NCBI GenBank assembly: GCA_009760885.1
Contig: CM019692.1
Span: 49,629,430-49,693,429, forward strand
Source: Achatina immaculata
Taxonomy: Eukaryota > Mollusca > Gastropoda > Stylommatophora > Achatinidae
Length of the DNA stretch: 64,000 bases
Direction of reading: 5' to 3'
The notes below the pieces were generated by a model that saw nothing but the letters and a program-made list of their open reading frames with translations, searched no databases and was not told the DNA's origin. Made by a program: the position numbers and the translations under genes. Of this stretch, positions 25,401 through 39,000 are shown piece after piece (position 1 is the stretch's first letter; each line of letters starts with the position of its first letter).

Positions 25401-28400
25401 TAAGCTCTATGGTTCCATACATGAATTACAAAAAACAGTGAAATTTATCCAAGAGACAGGACTGCAGATATAGACAGACAATGCAAACGAAGAAGACCCT
25501 ACCTCATACGCTGCCAGCATAATAAGGTCTCTAATGCTTCATCCCTTACAGCATTTGCTATGGGACTATCTTTGTATATCGACAGATATAAGAAATTGAT
25601 ATATTTACATTACTTTTGGTTTGCTATAGTGTATAATAAATATGTAGTAACAGAGTTTCATTCCAGCACTGTAATATGCATGTGGGTGTAAGTACAGTAT
25701 GTGTATGTTCATTTTTGTGTGCAAAATGAAAAGTTATTACAGTAAGATTCTTTATTTAATGTGTCATGATTCATATTTTGGTACAGTTCCTGTGCTAATC
25801 TGCACTTATTAGTATTTTAAAGTGTATATTTGTCTTGTAACATGTTGCAGTAGTTAACTACACTTTGTGTCTTACCTCTCCTTATAATGACCAGCATACA
25901 ACCATATCAACTTACAGTCAGATGGCCAGTCCCAAACATGGCCATTTGTTCACCCATGAATGTATATGACTAATGCTATGGGTAACAACAGAAAGATGAA
26001 AAAGAAACAGTTCCAGCAGTGGTGGATCTAAATGAAAGGTCCATCAGGTAAGTACTGACATAGTCTTGTCAGCATCAAATCATTAAAAAAAAAAAGTTCC
26101 ATGATAAAAAGGCACTTAATCACTTCTTCTAGCCATCACACAACCCATATGAGCTAACTATTCAGTTCTACTGGCGTTCACAAGAGCAAGACAAAACAAA
26201 TGGAAGCTGATAGCTACATTAATAACAACATGAAATGCAAAGAGTTTGGTTAATTAATTCTATGAACAACTGGAAAGATGACAGCTCAGCAGATCCAAAC
26301 ACAGAACTGGCCTGAAGGAGAGGAACTGAAAGAAAAGCTTTAGGGCTCCCACTCAAATCTGGAGAAGACAGCAGACTTCATCAGGGTGATAGGGCTGCAG
26401 ATATAGCACGACCAACCAATACCTGAACACAGAAGAAGAAGAAGAAGCTCAACAGATGAATTTTATTTACATGTGTTTCTTACATGTCTGGGTTCTCTAT
26501 CATCCCCTGTCCACTTCTCTATGTCTGATATATTCTCCACAAAAGCTGCATTACAACCAGTGCCTAGGAAAGGGATAAAACCACTGTTAGGTTTTGTGTA
26601 CAAAGATATCTTACATCTTTCTCATGCATCAAATGTCACACAGGGCTCACATAGTAGTTTGCCAAATTTTCCTATAATACAAATTTACATACAAGTTGGA
26701 GCACAAGTAATATAACTAATAACATATTCATAATTAAATTACAAGCAATAAGTCTGCTAAGAAAACATAAAACCCACTTGCAAACTATACATAAATATGC
26801 AACTTTCAACTTTACTTCATCTAACAACACACTGAACAAGGTGAGAAGTTTGCCACAACACACCAACAGCTTTTACAGGCACATTTCATCATTTAAAGTT
26901 GCTTCTTATCAATCCGCCCCTAATCTTCCGCAGCATACCTACGGCCCTTGTAGGATACGCTGACTAGTAATCACTGTTCTAAAGGGTAACAGACTCATGG
27001 GCCACAATGCACATGCGCTTCTTTCATCTTCTGGGAAACCCCATTAACAGTAATTTATAGGAGAAACATAATCAGTAAAGTCACCCTGACCTGCACAAGA
27101 TGACATTTATTCATGCTCCTGTCATCTAAATTGCTAGATCTGATAAATCTGTTTGCTGCCATCAGGACATTTACACACATACTGGTCATATTAACCAATG
27201 CATTATCAAAAGTGCACAGATTCAAATCTAAAATAGTTCCCCCATCATTAACTATTGACTTTCTGTCAATAAACAAAAAAACTTTAACTGCAAATATGAG
27301 ATATGAACATGAAGTCTGTTAATCATCATCATCATCATCATTGTCGTCGTCGTCATCATCATCATCATCATCATCATCATTCCTCTGTACCCCCAATGGA
27401 GCATCAACAAAGGTTTTCCAGCCAATCTTGCATTATCATCATCATTCCTCTGTACTCCCAATGGAGCATCAACAAAGGTTTTCCAGCCAATCCTGCATCA
27501 TCATCATCATTCCTCTGTACTCCCAATGGAGCATCAACAAAGGTTTTCCAGCCAATCCTGCATCATCATCATCATTCCTCTGTACTCCCAATGGAGCATC
27601 AACAAAGGTTTTCCAGCCAATCCTGTCTTGAGCAAGATGGGATACCTCAACCACATCTTTCTCACTTCCTTTAGTTTTTGTATTACGTGTCGCCACGTTC
27701 ATAATTGCCTGCCCCTCTTTCTTTTCCCTTGAGGTGGCCAGGTCAAGGTGATATAGGGGTGTCTTATTTTTTTCATTCGAAGTGTGTGGCCCAACCATCC
27801 CCATCTTTGACATCTTTAGTAATGTTTTCAATGTCTGTTTGTTTGGTTATTTCCTTGTTTGTCATGTGTTCTTCCAAGCGTATGCTTAGAATTTTCCTCA
27901 GGCATCTTCCTTCAAATCCTCTCAGTCTGCTTTCAATTCTCCAACAGGTTCTCCATGTTTTGGCTTATATGATAGAATGGAGCATACACTGGATTTTCAG
28001 ATCCTGACCTTGAGGTTTGCATGGAAAATTGGAGATTTCCATATGCCTGCTAATTTGTTAAAGGCTGAGATGCCTGTCCAATTCTTATGGAGATTCCCTT
28101 CTTGATATTGCTGTCTGCTGAAATGAGGCCTGTTAGTCTCCTGGTATGATATAACTGATGACATCAAGTTTAGCACATTTCTCAGAACATGACAAGATCA
28201 ACAATCCTTCTTTCTTCTTCCAGTTCCTTCCCTTCCCCCTTCATCTCAGTATTTATTAGGATCAGCTAAACTAAACCTAATAACAGTACAGGCTAAAACC
28301 AACAAAAAAAAAGGGGGTCAGTCAATATTCATACAACAATGTGGGCTAAGGTACATGCCCTGGCTTTGCCTCAAGAACATCAGGTTGCAGCTATCTTGTT

Positions 28401-31400
28401 ACACTCTTTAGTTATCATATTTCCTCTCGTTATCCATTTTCTGTTTCTTTTTTTTTTTCTTTCCACATGTTTATGCATGACAATCCCACTACATCAAATT
28501 TGATGACCTGTCACAAATTAGTGTCAAATATGCCTCATTTACATGAGAAAATATTGATGTATTTCCCATTATAAGCACGAATGATTCATTACAATCTAAC
28601 ATTCCAAAACAAAGCACTTCTTACTGAATTGTATCTTAATATCTGTAACAAATTAAGAGCACGTATACACTTGTCTCCAGAAACAACTGTTTTTTTTTTC
28701 CTAAACATAACATTACCATGTTTTGTCTCAGCCTGTACATAATCAATTATGTATCCTCTGATATGGTAATTTGCACATCAAAAGTAACAAGAAAATAGTG
28801 AAGTAATGAGAAAACACCTAACATGAAAGATAACATCACGTACAGCACACAGACACACCTAATATCAAGCCAACTCTACATTTCTTATCGAGATAGTTGC
28901 CAGCCATCAGAGTGCTAACAGTGTCACTCATCACTACTAGTGTCTCTACAGGCAAATTCTGTCAAAAGATCACATAATTTACTATTAAAAAGCAGTAATG
29001 AAAAGTCAACTTCACATAAATTTGAGCTCCTAAATTTAATTGTTGAAATGGGGTGTTGGTAAGATACATACTTTCAATGACCGTGAATATGAACAAATGA
29101 TAGACTTGTTCTTTTCTTTTCCTACTTTGTCCTTTATGTTCTTGTATGAATAAGGTAATGAAGGTGCTATGGAGTACACGCACCATGCTGAGATCCTCTT
29201 TCACATGATGAGATCAAAGTATGTGTGGGCTTGTTCAATGTGCAGAGGTGAAAACTCTTTAATATTTTAAACTAAAATCTCAGATGTTAATTTCCATCTT
29301 TTGTATCTGTTATGTTCTTTTCAACATTTTTGTGAGCAAAGCACACACTGGCAATACTGTCTATTGTTGTTCTGTCTCCTTGCAACTGTGAACAAGATAT
29401 TCTGTGCACCGATGAAGTGAAGGTGTCGAGGTACAGGACCATGTCAGATTGGATGTGGGTTATGGCAGCTATTTTTTTTTCAGTCCCTGAATGGAGCTAC
29501 AAAGCAGGGGATGCCCAGCCTCCTCCACCACCACTGGGACTATAGCAATCCCCCATCAGCCAAACTTTGGCCTTTACTGAGGTATCAATGAAAAAGTCAG
29601 ACGGGGTCTTGGTCAGCTACAATTTGCCAACCCTGGTGCAAGCATGTCAGCTATGGGTCGCTGGCCAGCAAAATTATGACACTGACATCTTCCATATCTG
29701 AACTAGAATCTAAGATACTGACATCATCGGCAGTACAGAAATTAAAACTGCACTCTCAGCACTTTGGGCTAAAAATGCACAAAACTAAAAAATAAATGCT
29801 GTTACTGCCGTTTCAAATCCTCAATTCAGATAAAGTTGTAAACTGCAACTTCCGTGAGAAACCTCATAAAGCACTTATCACATTCTACATGTACATTCAC
29901 AAGTTTGTGGTGATGTATTTACAAACTGGCTGATAGTGACAGATATGAATGACACAAAAATATTTAAGACCCACAGATAAGACAGGCCTCACAACTAATA
30001 CTGACTCTGAAGGAAAAAAAGTTAACACTGAGACAGACCTGAAAACTGATATTGACTCTGAAGAAAAAAAAAACAACTGATATGCTGACACTAAAAAATG
30101 AGCTTACATAAATATAACCAATGATTTGAATGAGGGACAACAGACATATAAGCTATGATTAGTAACACTCATAAAGGATGTCAATATATAAAAGCAGTTT
30201 CATGTGGCAGACAATAATAAGAAAGATGACATTCATGACTGGCTGATTGTGTAAGGTATAATCAATAAGTACTGGCAGACTCGAAATAACATAATCATGT
30301 TCAAAAAGCTTGGTTGAAAAAAAAAAAAAGAATGATGAAATTAAAACAGCCGCCTAACAATAATTGATGGTTTGTCGATAACTGATGATATTTCAGATAA
30401 CAATTTTACAACCTGTCTTGTCTTCTTCCTAATATACCTCTCGGTGTTGAGGGAACAAATAGAAATCTTCACAGACCATGACAGTGAGCTTCATATAATG
30501 GGATATTTAAGGTTTCTCTAACTTCCTCTCCTCATCTCTTGTGTGGGCAGCCTCTTCCTCTGTTACCCACAGACCTCAGTGTGACTGTTCTTGTTTGTGG
30601 TATACTGTCTAGCAGTAGCCATGTAATATGGTCAAACCACTTGACCTGCTGTTTCTGGATATCAGGTAATACTAGTGTTACTCCAACCTTTGCCCTGATG
30701 GCCTCATTTCTTATTTGGTCTCTTCTTGTCACATTTAGTATTTTCCATAAACATCTCTTTTCCGTCGTGATGATTTTCCTTTAGTTTCTGGCTGCTAGCG
30801 TCCATGTCTCACACTGACCACACAGAGATGGGAGGAAAACTGGACAATGCTCTTGGTGACTACTGGCTAACATGGATCCGACTCATTCAGGGAGACAGGC
30901 TCCCCTGGGTTAAATTCTGCCCTCAAACCACAACTGACCCAGCAAGCCAGTGGTGGGTCTCTTTACTGCCAGTGGTGGGTCTCTTTACTGCCAGTGGTGG
31001 GTCTCTTTACTGCCAGTGGTGGGTCTCTTTAGTGCTTATAGAAAATACAGGAAGAATTTTTATAACTGAATGATTAAAAAAAAACTCTCACAAGGCATTA
31101 AACTCAAAGATTACTTACCTGAGTTCTCCTCTCAATTGCTGCTTCCAGCATGGCAACAGGGTCCTCTCCCACACCATCAGGACACCTGAAAGTCTTTGTC
31201 CACGTCAAAAGAATCTGCTTGTTGAGAGCCAGTTGGGTAGATGGAAAGGAAAATGTGAAACCTGTTTTAAAAGCAGATAAATAAATCAAGGCACTATTTA
31301 TATGTTACTGTTAAAAATTGCCACTTAAAAGAGTAAAATATTAATGCTTGTGTGATGGCCTCTGACTGAATTGATGACAACTGATTAAAACAAATAAAGC

Positions 31401-34400
31401 AGCTGAAATATGTATCAATAAGGAAAAACTGAAAGAGGTGCAGAGTTCGAATATCTTGGATCATTACTAACTAATAATGGAGATACAATGAGGGATATTA
31501 AAAAGAGGACATCTATCACTCTTCAAAAAATAAAACAGCTTTGGAGAGGAACAGACAGAACTACAAAAATAAGATTTTTAACAGTATGCATCTTTCCCAT
31601 CATAATATATGCCTGTGAGACCTGGAAACTTAACAAAACAGCTGAAAACATACATGCCTTTGAATGTAAATGCTACATAAGAGTCCTTCAAATATTATGG
31701 ACACAAAAAAAAAAAAAAAAAATATATCCATACTACAAGAACTTAACATTGAAGAAGGTTGGCCAGTAAGGAAAATTAAACAGAGAAAACTTAAATATTT
31801 TTGACATATTAAACGTCATGATAATTTAGAGAAGACAGTCTTGGAAGGATACATAATGGGAAAAAGAAAGAGAGGAAGACCAAGGCGAAGATGGGTGCAA
31901 GACATCACTGATGATCTGCATCAGCAGCAGGGCATCTTACTCACAACTGAGAGGCCTACAGGAGAGCTGTTATGGAGACAAAGTTCCGTCACAGACATGC
32001 AAATGACTGACTGCCTGATGGCCTCTGTTTGCATGCACATGTTTGAACAGGTGTTTGTGTAAGCCCCAGCCATGAGTCTGAGTGTTTTACCTCCTTGGGT
32101 ATGCTGCTAAACCCCAACCACTTCTAGTTCCCCTGCTCACAGATCCGTCTGTATAGATAAATGATTGTGTCCTCAGGAGTTGTATGTTTGTTAATGAGTT
32201 CGTTTATTTCCTCTTGTGTTTTCACCTCATTTTTGACATTGTCTTGTAAGGTTTATGTGTACTTTAGTGAGATTTTGGTGGGCTTCGCTGCAAGTATTCC
32301 ATTCAGGTTCGGTTGAGATGTATTGTTGATGAGTAATTATGTGTACTGATCCTCTGCTTCGGCCATTCAGGATTTGCCTCTTTTTATTCTTGATCCTTTG
32401 ATCATGTGAAGGTTATAGAGTGGGTAGGTTTTATTGTTGATGATTTTGCAAAATCTCACTGAAGTACACATAACCCTTACAAGAAAATGTCCAAATTGAG
32501 CAGGGGGGGGGGGGGGAAATAGAAAAGGGGGACCACAAAAGGAAGTAAAAGAACTCCTGAGGACATAATCATCTATTTATAGGGACAGATCAGTGAGCAG
32601 GGGAACAAGAAGCGCTCCTAGTGCTGATTAAAAGCTGTGGTGGCGTTCTTTGTCTGTGCCATCTAGCATTTTCTCTCTGTGTGTCTACCTGTCTCTTTTG
32701 GCTTCTATATCTCCTGTTATCACAAAATATTCTAGCTTGCCTCGCCCTTGAACGTGTCGAATTTGCATCACCAAGAATTAGAGTGCGCTGTGGAAAGCCC
32801 GCTGCGGCAATTAACCTAACGTTCCCAAAGCTTTCCTGGCTTTTTGTATTACATTGTCCACGTGATGTGCAAAGGACAATGAACGACTGAATGTAATTCC
32901 TAGATACCGCATGAAATGTGTTCTCTGAATATCTTGGCCTTGACACTTCACAATCGGAAATTCAGATCCTACAATTCTGTTATTTAATGAGCACCACAGG
33001 AAGCTGGCTTTTCCTGGGTTTATCACCGCATTGTTATCATCACACCGGCTTGTTATCTGGTCCGCCCTGCTCTGCATTCTTGAGGCTAATTCCTCTCTAT
33101 ACCTCCCATGCTCATATGTTAATATATCATTAGCATAGGTCAGTGTTCTAACCTGCACTGTTCCACAATAACAGGGCAAGGCCAGCAAAATATGCACTGA
33201 ATAGCACAGGAGACCCCTGAGGCAGGCCCGTAGCAATGGTTCTGGGATATGAGATCCATGTTCTGTATCCTAAGGCGACCGATCGCCTCAGCAGCATTGA
33301 AGCTATCCATCGAACCAATCTTGCATCTACACCAAACTTCATCAGAAGTGTCAACAGCGTTGTGTAATCCACTCTGTTGTATGCATTCTCAAGATCAAGT
33401 GCCACAATTACGGCTTCGTCTTTTCTTTGAAATCCCTCACTGTATTTTTTTTTTCCCCGATTTTTGCTACTGTTTGTCTCATCTCCCCAGCCTCCCTCAA
33501 AATCTAACCGTTTGACTTCTTTGCTGTCCATGGTATTCGCAGCATTCTTCTAAGGAACCACATTTCAATGGCCTCCAGTTGGTGGCCCCCCCCCACCCTA
33601 CTACACAGCGAGAATATATAAATAAACTAGGAATATCAGTGGAGGATACAATTAAACAACTTGAGACATGCAGATGATACAGTAAGCAAAGAGTGAAAAG
33701 AACTACAAGAACTGCTGCACATAGTAGTAGTAAAAGAAAGCGAAAACAGAGGCCTCACCTTGAACATGAAAACAAGTTATGGCCATCTCAAAGTAAAAAA
33801 TGATTCCTAAATGTAAAATAACAGTAAACACCACAGTGCTGAAAAAGGCTGACAAGTTTAGATATTTGGGGACACTACTGATTTTTAAGATTAAGACTTA
33901 AAGATTTTTAAGGGCATGTATCTGCATCTTTTCCATCGCAACATATGCCTGTGAGACCTGGGCACTTAACGAAACAGCTGAGAAATGCATAAATGCCTTT
34001 GAATGTAAATGCTACAGAAGAGTTCTCCAAATATTGTGGACACAAAAAAGAACAAATATATCTATACTACAAGAGCTTAATATTGAAGAAGGCTGGCTAG
34101 TAAAGAGGATTAAAGAGAGAAAACTTAAATATTTTGGACACATTAAACGTCATGATAATTTAGAGAAGACCGTACTGGAAGGATGCATGATGGGAAAAAG
34201 AAAGAGAGGAAGACCAAAACGAAGATAGCTGCAAGACATCGTTGACGATCTGCAAATGGATGCAGCAGCGGCAAACCATCTTGCTCACAACTGAGAGGCC
34301 TACAGGAGATCTGTTTGGGAGGCAAAGTTCCGCAAAGGACATGCAAATGAATGAATGAATGATTCTTCCCGTGTCGTTAAACATCTCATAGGGCTCGCAA

Positions 34401-34823
34401 AGTAGTTCGCCAATTTTTCCTGTCTTCAGCGAGTCTTTCAACCTCATCAAAGGATTTTATGCCTGTTAATTTGGCCTCTCTTAACAATGTCCTCTTCAGA
34501 GTTTCACGCAGTCTGCCTCTTTTTCTTTGGCCTGTTGTGTTCCACTTGATAGCTTGTTTTGGGATTCTCTGATCATTTCTTCTCATCAAGTGACCAACAT
34601 ATGTCCATCTCCTTTTCCTGATCACCCATGAGACTGGTTGTTGTTCAGTCGTCTGTCTTATCTCTGCATTGTTCTTGAATTCGTTCCACTTGATGCAGAA
34701 TATTTTCCTTAGGCATTTGTTTTCAAAAGAGTCTAATTTCTTTTCTATTTCTTTAGTTGTTTTCCAGCTTTCACATGCATAAATGAGGGTGGATATTACA
34801 TCTGAATTGAATAGTCTTAACTT

Positions 34824-34892
<69 letters not shown>

Positions 34893-36053
34893 AGATATAT
34901 ACTCTAAGAATAATACTTGAAGAACATACTGAAAAGCAGAAACCATTAATACTGAACTTCACAGATTTTAAAAAGGCATTTGATTGCATACACAGAGATT
35001 CATTATGGAGAATTTTATGTCTATATGGAATACCATCTAAAGTTGTCAACATCATTAAGGACTTATACAATGGATATGTTTGTGCAGTCAAGACAGAAGA
35101 ATGGATGAGTGAATGGTTCCAGATTGAAACAGGCGTGAAACAAGGATGTATACTGTCTCCTTTACTTTTTGGGATTACAATAGACTTCATAATGAAAAAA
35201 TGCTGCACAGGTAACACAGGTATTGACTGGGTACATGGGATTCACCTAGAAGATCTTGATTTTGCTGATGACATAACTCTTATCAGTAATAATGTGAATT
35301 CCATGCAAGAAAAAACAGATAGCCTGTCTTCACTGGCTAGCAAAATAGGACTTGAAATTAACAAGGACAAAACAAAAATAATGAAAATTCCTATCAATCA
35401 AAATGGAAAAATACACATAGAAGGGACAGATATTGAAGAAGTCAATCAATTTGCATATCTTGGCAGCTACATAGACCACGATGGTGACACTAGAAAGGAA
35501 GTTAGGATCAGAATTGCAAAAGCAGCATCAACCTTCAAGAATCTTGAGAACATATGGAATTCAAAAGTTATAAGCACAAAAACCAAGTTAAGACTATTCA
35601 ATTCAAATGTAATATCCACCCTCATTTATGCATGTGAAAGCTGGAAAACAACTAAAGAAATAGAAAAGAAATTAGACTCTTTTGAAAACAAATGCCTAAG
35701 GAAAATACTAGGCATCAAGTGGAATGAATTCAAGAACAATGCAGAGATAAGACAGATGACTGAACAACAACCAGTCTCATGGGTGATCAGGAAAAGGAGA
35801 TGGACATATGTTGGTCACTTGATGAGAAGAAATGATCAGAGAATCCCAAAACAAGCTATCAAGTGGAACACAACAGGCCAAAGAAAAAGAGGCAGACCGC
35901 GTGAAACTCTGAAGAGGACAATATTAAGAGAGGCCAAATTAACAGGCATAAAATCCTTTGATGAGGTTGAAAGACTCGCCGAAGACAGGAAAAATTGGCG
36001 AACTACTTTGCGAGCCCTATGTGACGTTTAACGGCACGGGAAGGATATATATA

Positions 36054-36099
<46 letters not shown>

Positions 36100-39000
36100 T
36101 ACACACACACACACAGCTAACAGCCTTAAGTTGGGGGGGGGGGGGGAGAAAAAAAGTAAAAGCGAGAAAGCGGTAAAAGTAAGGTAGATAGAGGAATAGA
36201 AGGATAGATAGCACGGCACAAGTCAACGAAAACACAAAAATCTAAGCAACAGTGTCGCAGTCAAGTCAGGGAATGTGACAGGTAAAAAGGACTGCAGTAA
36301 AACTGGTACAAATAATAAGATAGATAGAGACGTCTCTATCTACCTTTATTATTTGTACCAGTTTTACTGCAGTCGCCATCCTGTTTATCTGTAAAATTGA
36401 AAACAGGACTGTAAAGATTGAAAACACACTCGAGGTTTCCGTTCCGTAATTTTCATCGGCGGATAAACGAAAACTTCCTCCCCGAGCAAAGCAGACATGA
36501 GAAAATGGGCCACGTTGTTATTTTAGAGAACAGAAAGTGTTAATTGCGTGTAAGTACTTTATTTAATACTTCCTACTGTCGCAAAGTGACCATCACGGAG
36601 TGAATTTTTAGTTGGATTTCTAGGGACTGTTGATCAACTGTGTCAGTAAGAAAATACATCTTGGGGGAAAGCACAGTAGAATACTTTCTTGTATCTTACG
36701 TACACAGACCATTATATTCATTTTCTCATTGCTGACAGCTTAAGAGACAATTTTATTGAGAATACTGATAAAAATCACCTTAGTAGTTTTATAATTAAGG
36801 GCTACGAAGGAATCACATTTTGAGATGAGGTCCATCAATGACTTAAAGTGGCTATAATTTCTCGTACTTATTCTTTGGGCTATACATTTGTGAAAGTATC
36901 ATTCTGCACACAAGCGTGTGGCCCAAAAACAATAAACTAGATAACAGGATTTGTGTAGCAATAAATCAGTATGTAAATACAATGGGTCATGAATATTATT
37001 GTGTTCTGTTAAAAATTATTATTAATATTTCACTTGTACACTTGTGATAAAGCAAATCAGGTCATTAGACAAATGACTCCTTTACTGAAAAACACATACA
37101 TCACAACTGAAACAAAAAGGGAGCTGTACAACACAATTTTCCTCAGCATGGACACCAACAGCTAAAAAAAAGAAAAATCACAACAGAAATGAAGGAGAAT
37201 ACCAAATGTGACACGAAGAGACCAAATAAGAAATGATACCATCATCAAAAAGGACATCCACAACATAAAAAAGGAATAGAAAAACTAATTATGTCAGTCC
37301 ATAAGAACAGTGAAGAGCAAAAAACTTTATCTTAATGCAAAGAAAACTAAATTAATGACAGGTGACAAATAAGGCAGCTGAAATATATATCACAAATGAC
37401 TGACTGACCATCAGGGCAAAGGTTGAAGTAACACCAGTATTACACTATATCCAGAAACCGCAAGTCAGATATTTTGACCATGTTACATGGTTACCACTAG
37501 ACAGTATATCACAGAAAACATCCACACCAAGATTTGTAGGTAAGAGAGGAAGAGGCCCTCCATGTAGGAGATGGCACACAAGGCACTCTATATTTCAAAA
37601 TGGCCTGTGTCCCAAGGCTGAACAACTAAAGGACAGTTTTTCACTTTGGCATCCGGTGTCAAGAACTTCTAGTTTGCAGCAACAGGGAGATCTACCACCA
37701 CAACAGTGGCAGTGCTGTCTTTTCAATCATCATCATCAGGTGCCATGCTGACTGGCATTGGCTATTATGCTTCTCTAGAGTACACAATCCTTCATGCAGG
37801 CCATCAACTCAGTTGGTGATCTCATCTCACACCGTCTCGTCAGACTGTCCAGTATCATTTCTCTTGGTCTTCCTCTGGCTCTTTTCCCCTCTATTTTTCC
37901 TGTTATAATATTTTCAATGCCCCCTCTTCTCATTGCATGTCCCAGAAAGTACATTGTCGTCTCTCTCTTATTTTTTTTGACAAGATTTTGTGTCTCTCCA
38001 GCTCTTCTCATACATTCTTCATTAGTTATTTTTGCTGTCCAGGAATTGGCAACATTCTTCTAATAAACCACATTTCTGCTGCTTCCATTGATTTTTATGC
38101 AGACCTGCCTATTGTCCATGATTCACTTCCATATAATAAGATAGGTTCAATATATCATTTTAGGACTCGTTTTCTAACATTCATTGATAAGGATGTGTTG
38201 CATGTTCCTCATTTTCTGAAATGCAGTCTTTGCTTGGCCTATTCTGTTCCTAATTTCTGTTCTGCATTTCCCATCTGAAGTTATTACTGCTCTAAGGTAT
38301 TTACATTTCTGCACCTGCTTTAGAATAGTTCCATTTAATTTTATATTGCACTTTTGGTGGATTTTGTTTCTTAGATATAACCATAGCCTCTGTCTTTTTG
38401 ATGTTTAAAGTAATGCCTTTCTGTTCACTTGCTTTAGCAACTTTATTCAAGAGATTTTGCAGGTCTTGGTTATCAGCTATCAATACTGTGTCATCAGCGT
38501 ACCGAATGTTGTTCATATTGTATCTTCCACTTTTTATACCTGGTTCTATGATGATCGTTCTTAGACTGTTCTCGCTGTACAGTCTGGAAATAGTACACAT
38601 CCCTGTCACACCCCTTGTTTTATAGGTTGATATTTTCCAGTTCTATTTTCAACTCGAATTGCTGCTTCTTGGTGCCAGTATAGATGTTTTACAGTCCTCA
38701 GGTCTTTGCCGTCTATATTGATGTCTTCAAGCATTTTAATAATTTCATCATGTTTCACCTTGTCGAATGCCTTGGTGTAATCAATGAAGCATAAGTAGAG
38801 ATCTTTCTGTACTTCTAAAGTTCTTTCTGTTAGTGTTCACAGAGCATAAATGGCATTGTGTGTTCCTTTTCCTTCGACAAATCCAAACTGTTCATCTGCT
38901 ATTTCCATTTTTATCTTTTACCTAATTCTCAGAAGTAACTTTGTTATGTGACATGAGAGGTTGATAGTCCGTCTTTTCAGTAGTGTCATATTTATGTTTT

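Noticed and set aside
27303..27674. His-rich 123-codon ORF
   Set aside because: It comes from (CAT)n and the 65-bp LINE-tail repeat; the LINE reads on the other strand.
28942..28943. Alternative acceptor TGTAG for hexokinase exon 6
   Set aside because: It would break the phase with exon 5; the acceptor TTGACAG restores the frame.
35105..36031. 308-codon ORF as a host gene
   Set aside because: It contains RT motifs and the RTE-type C-terminus and is flanked by related broken copies, so it is a retrotransposon.
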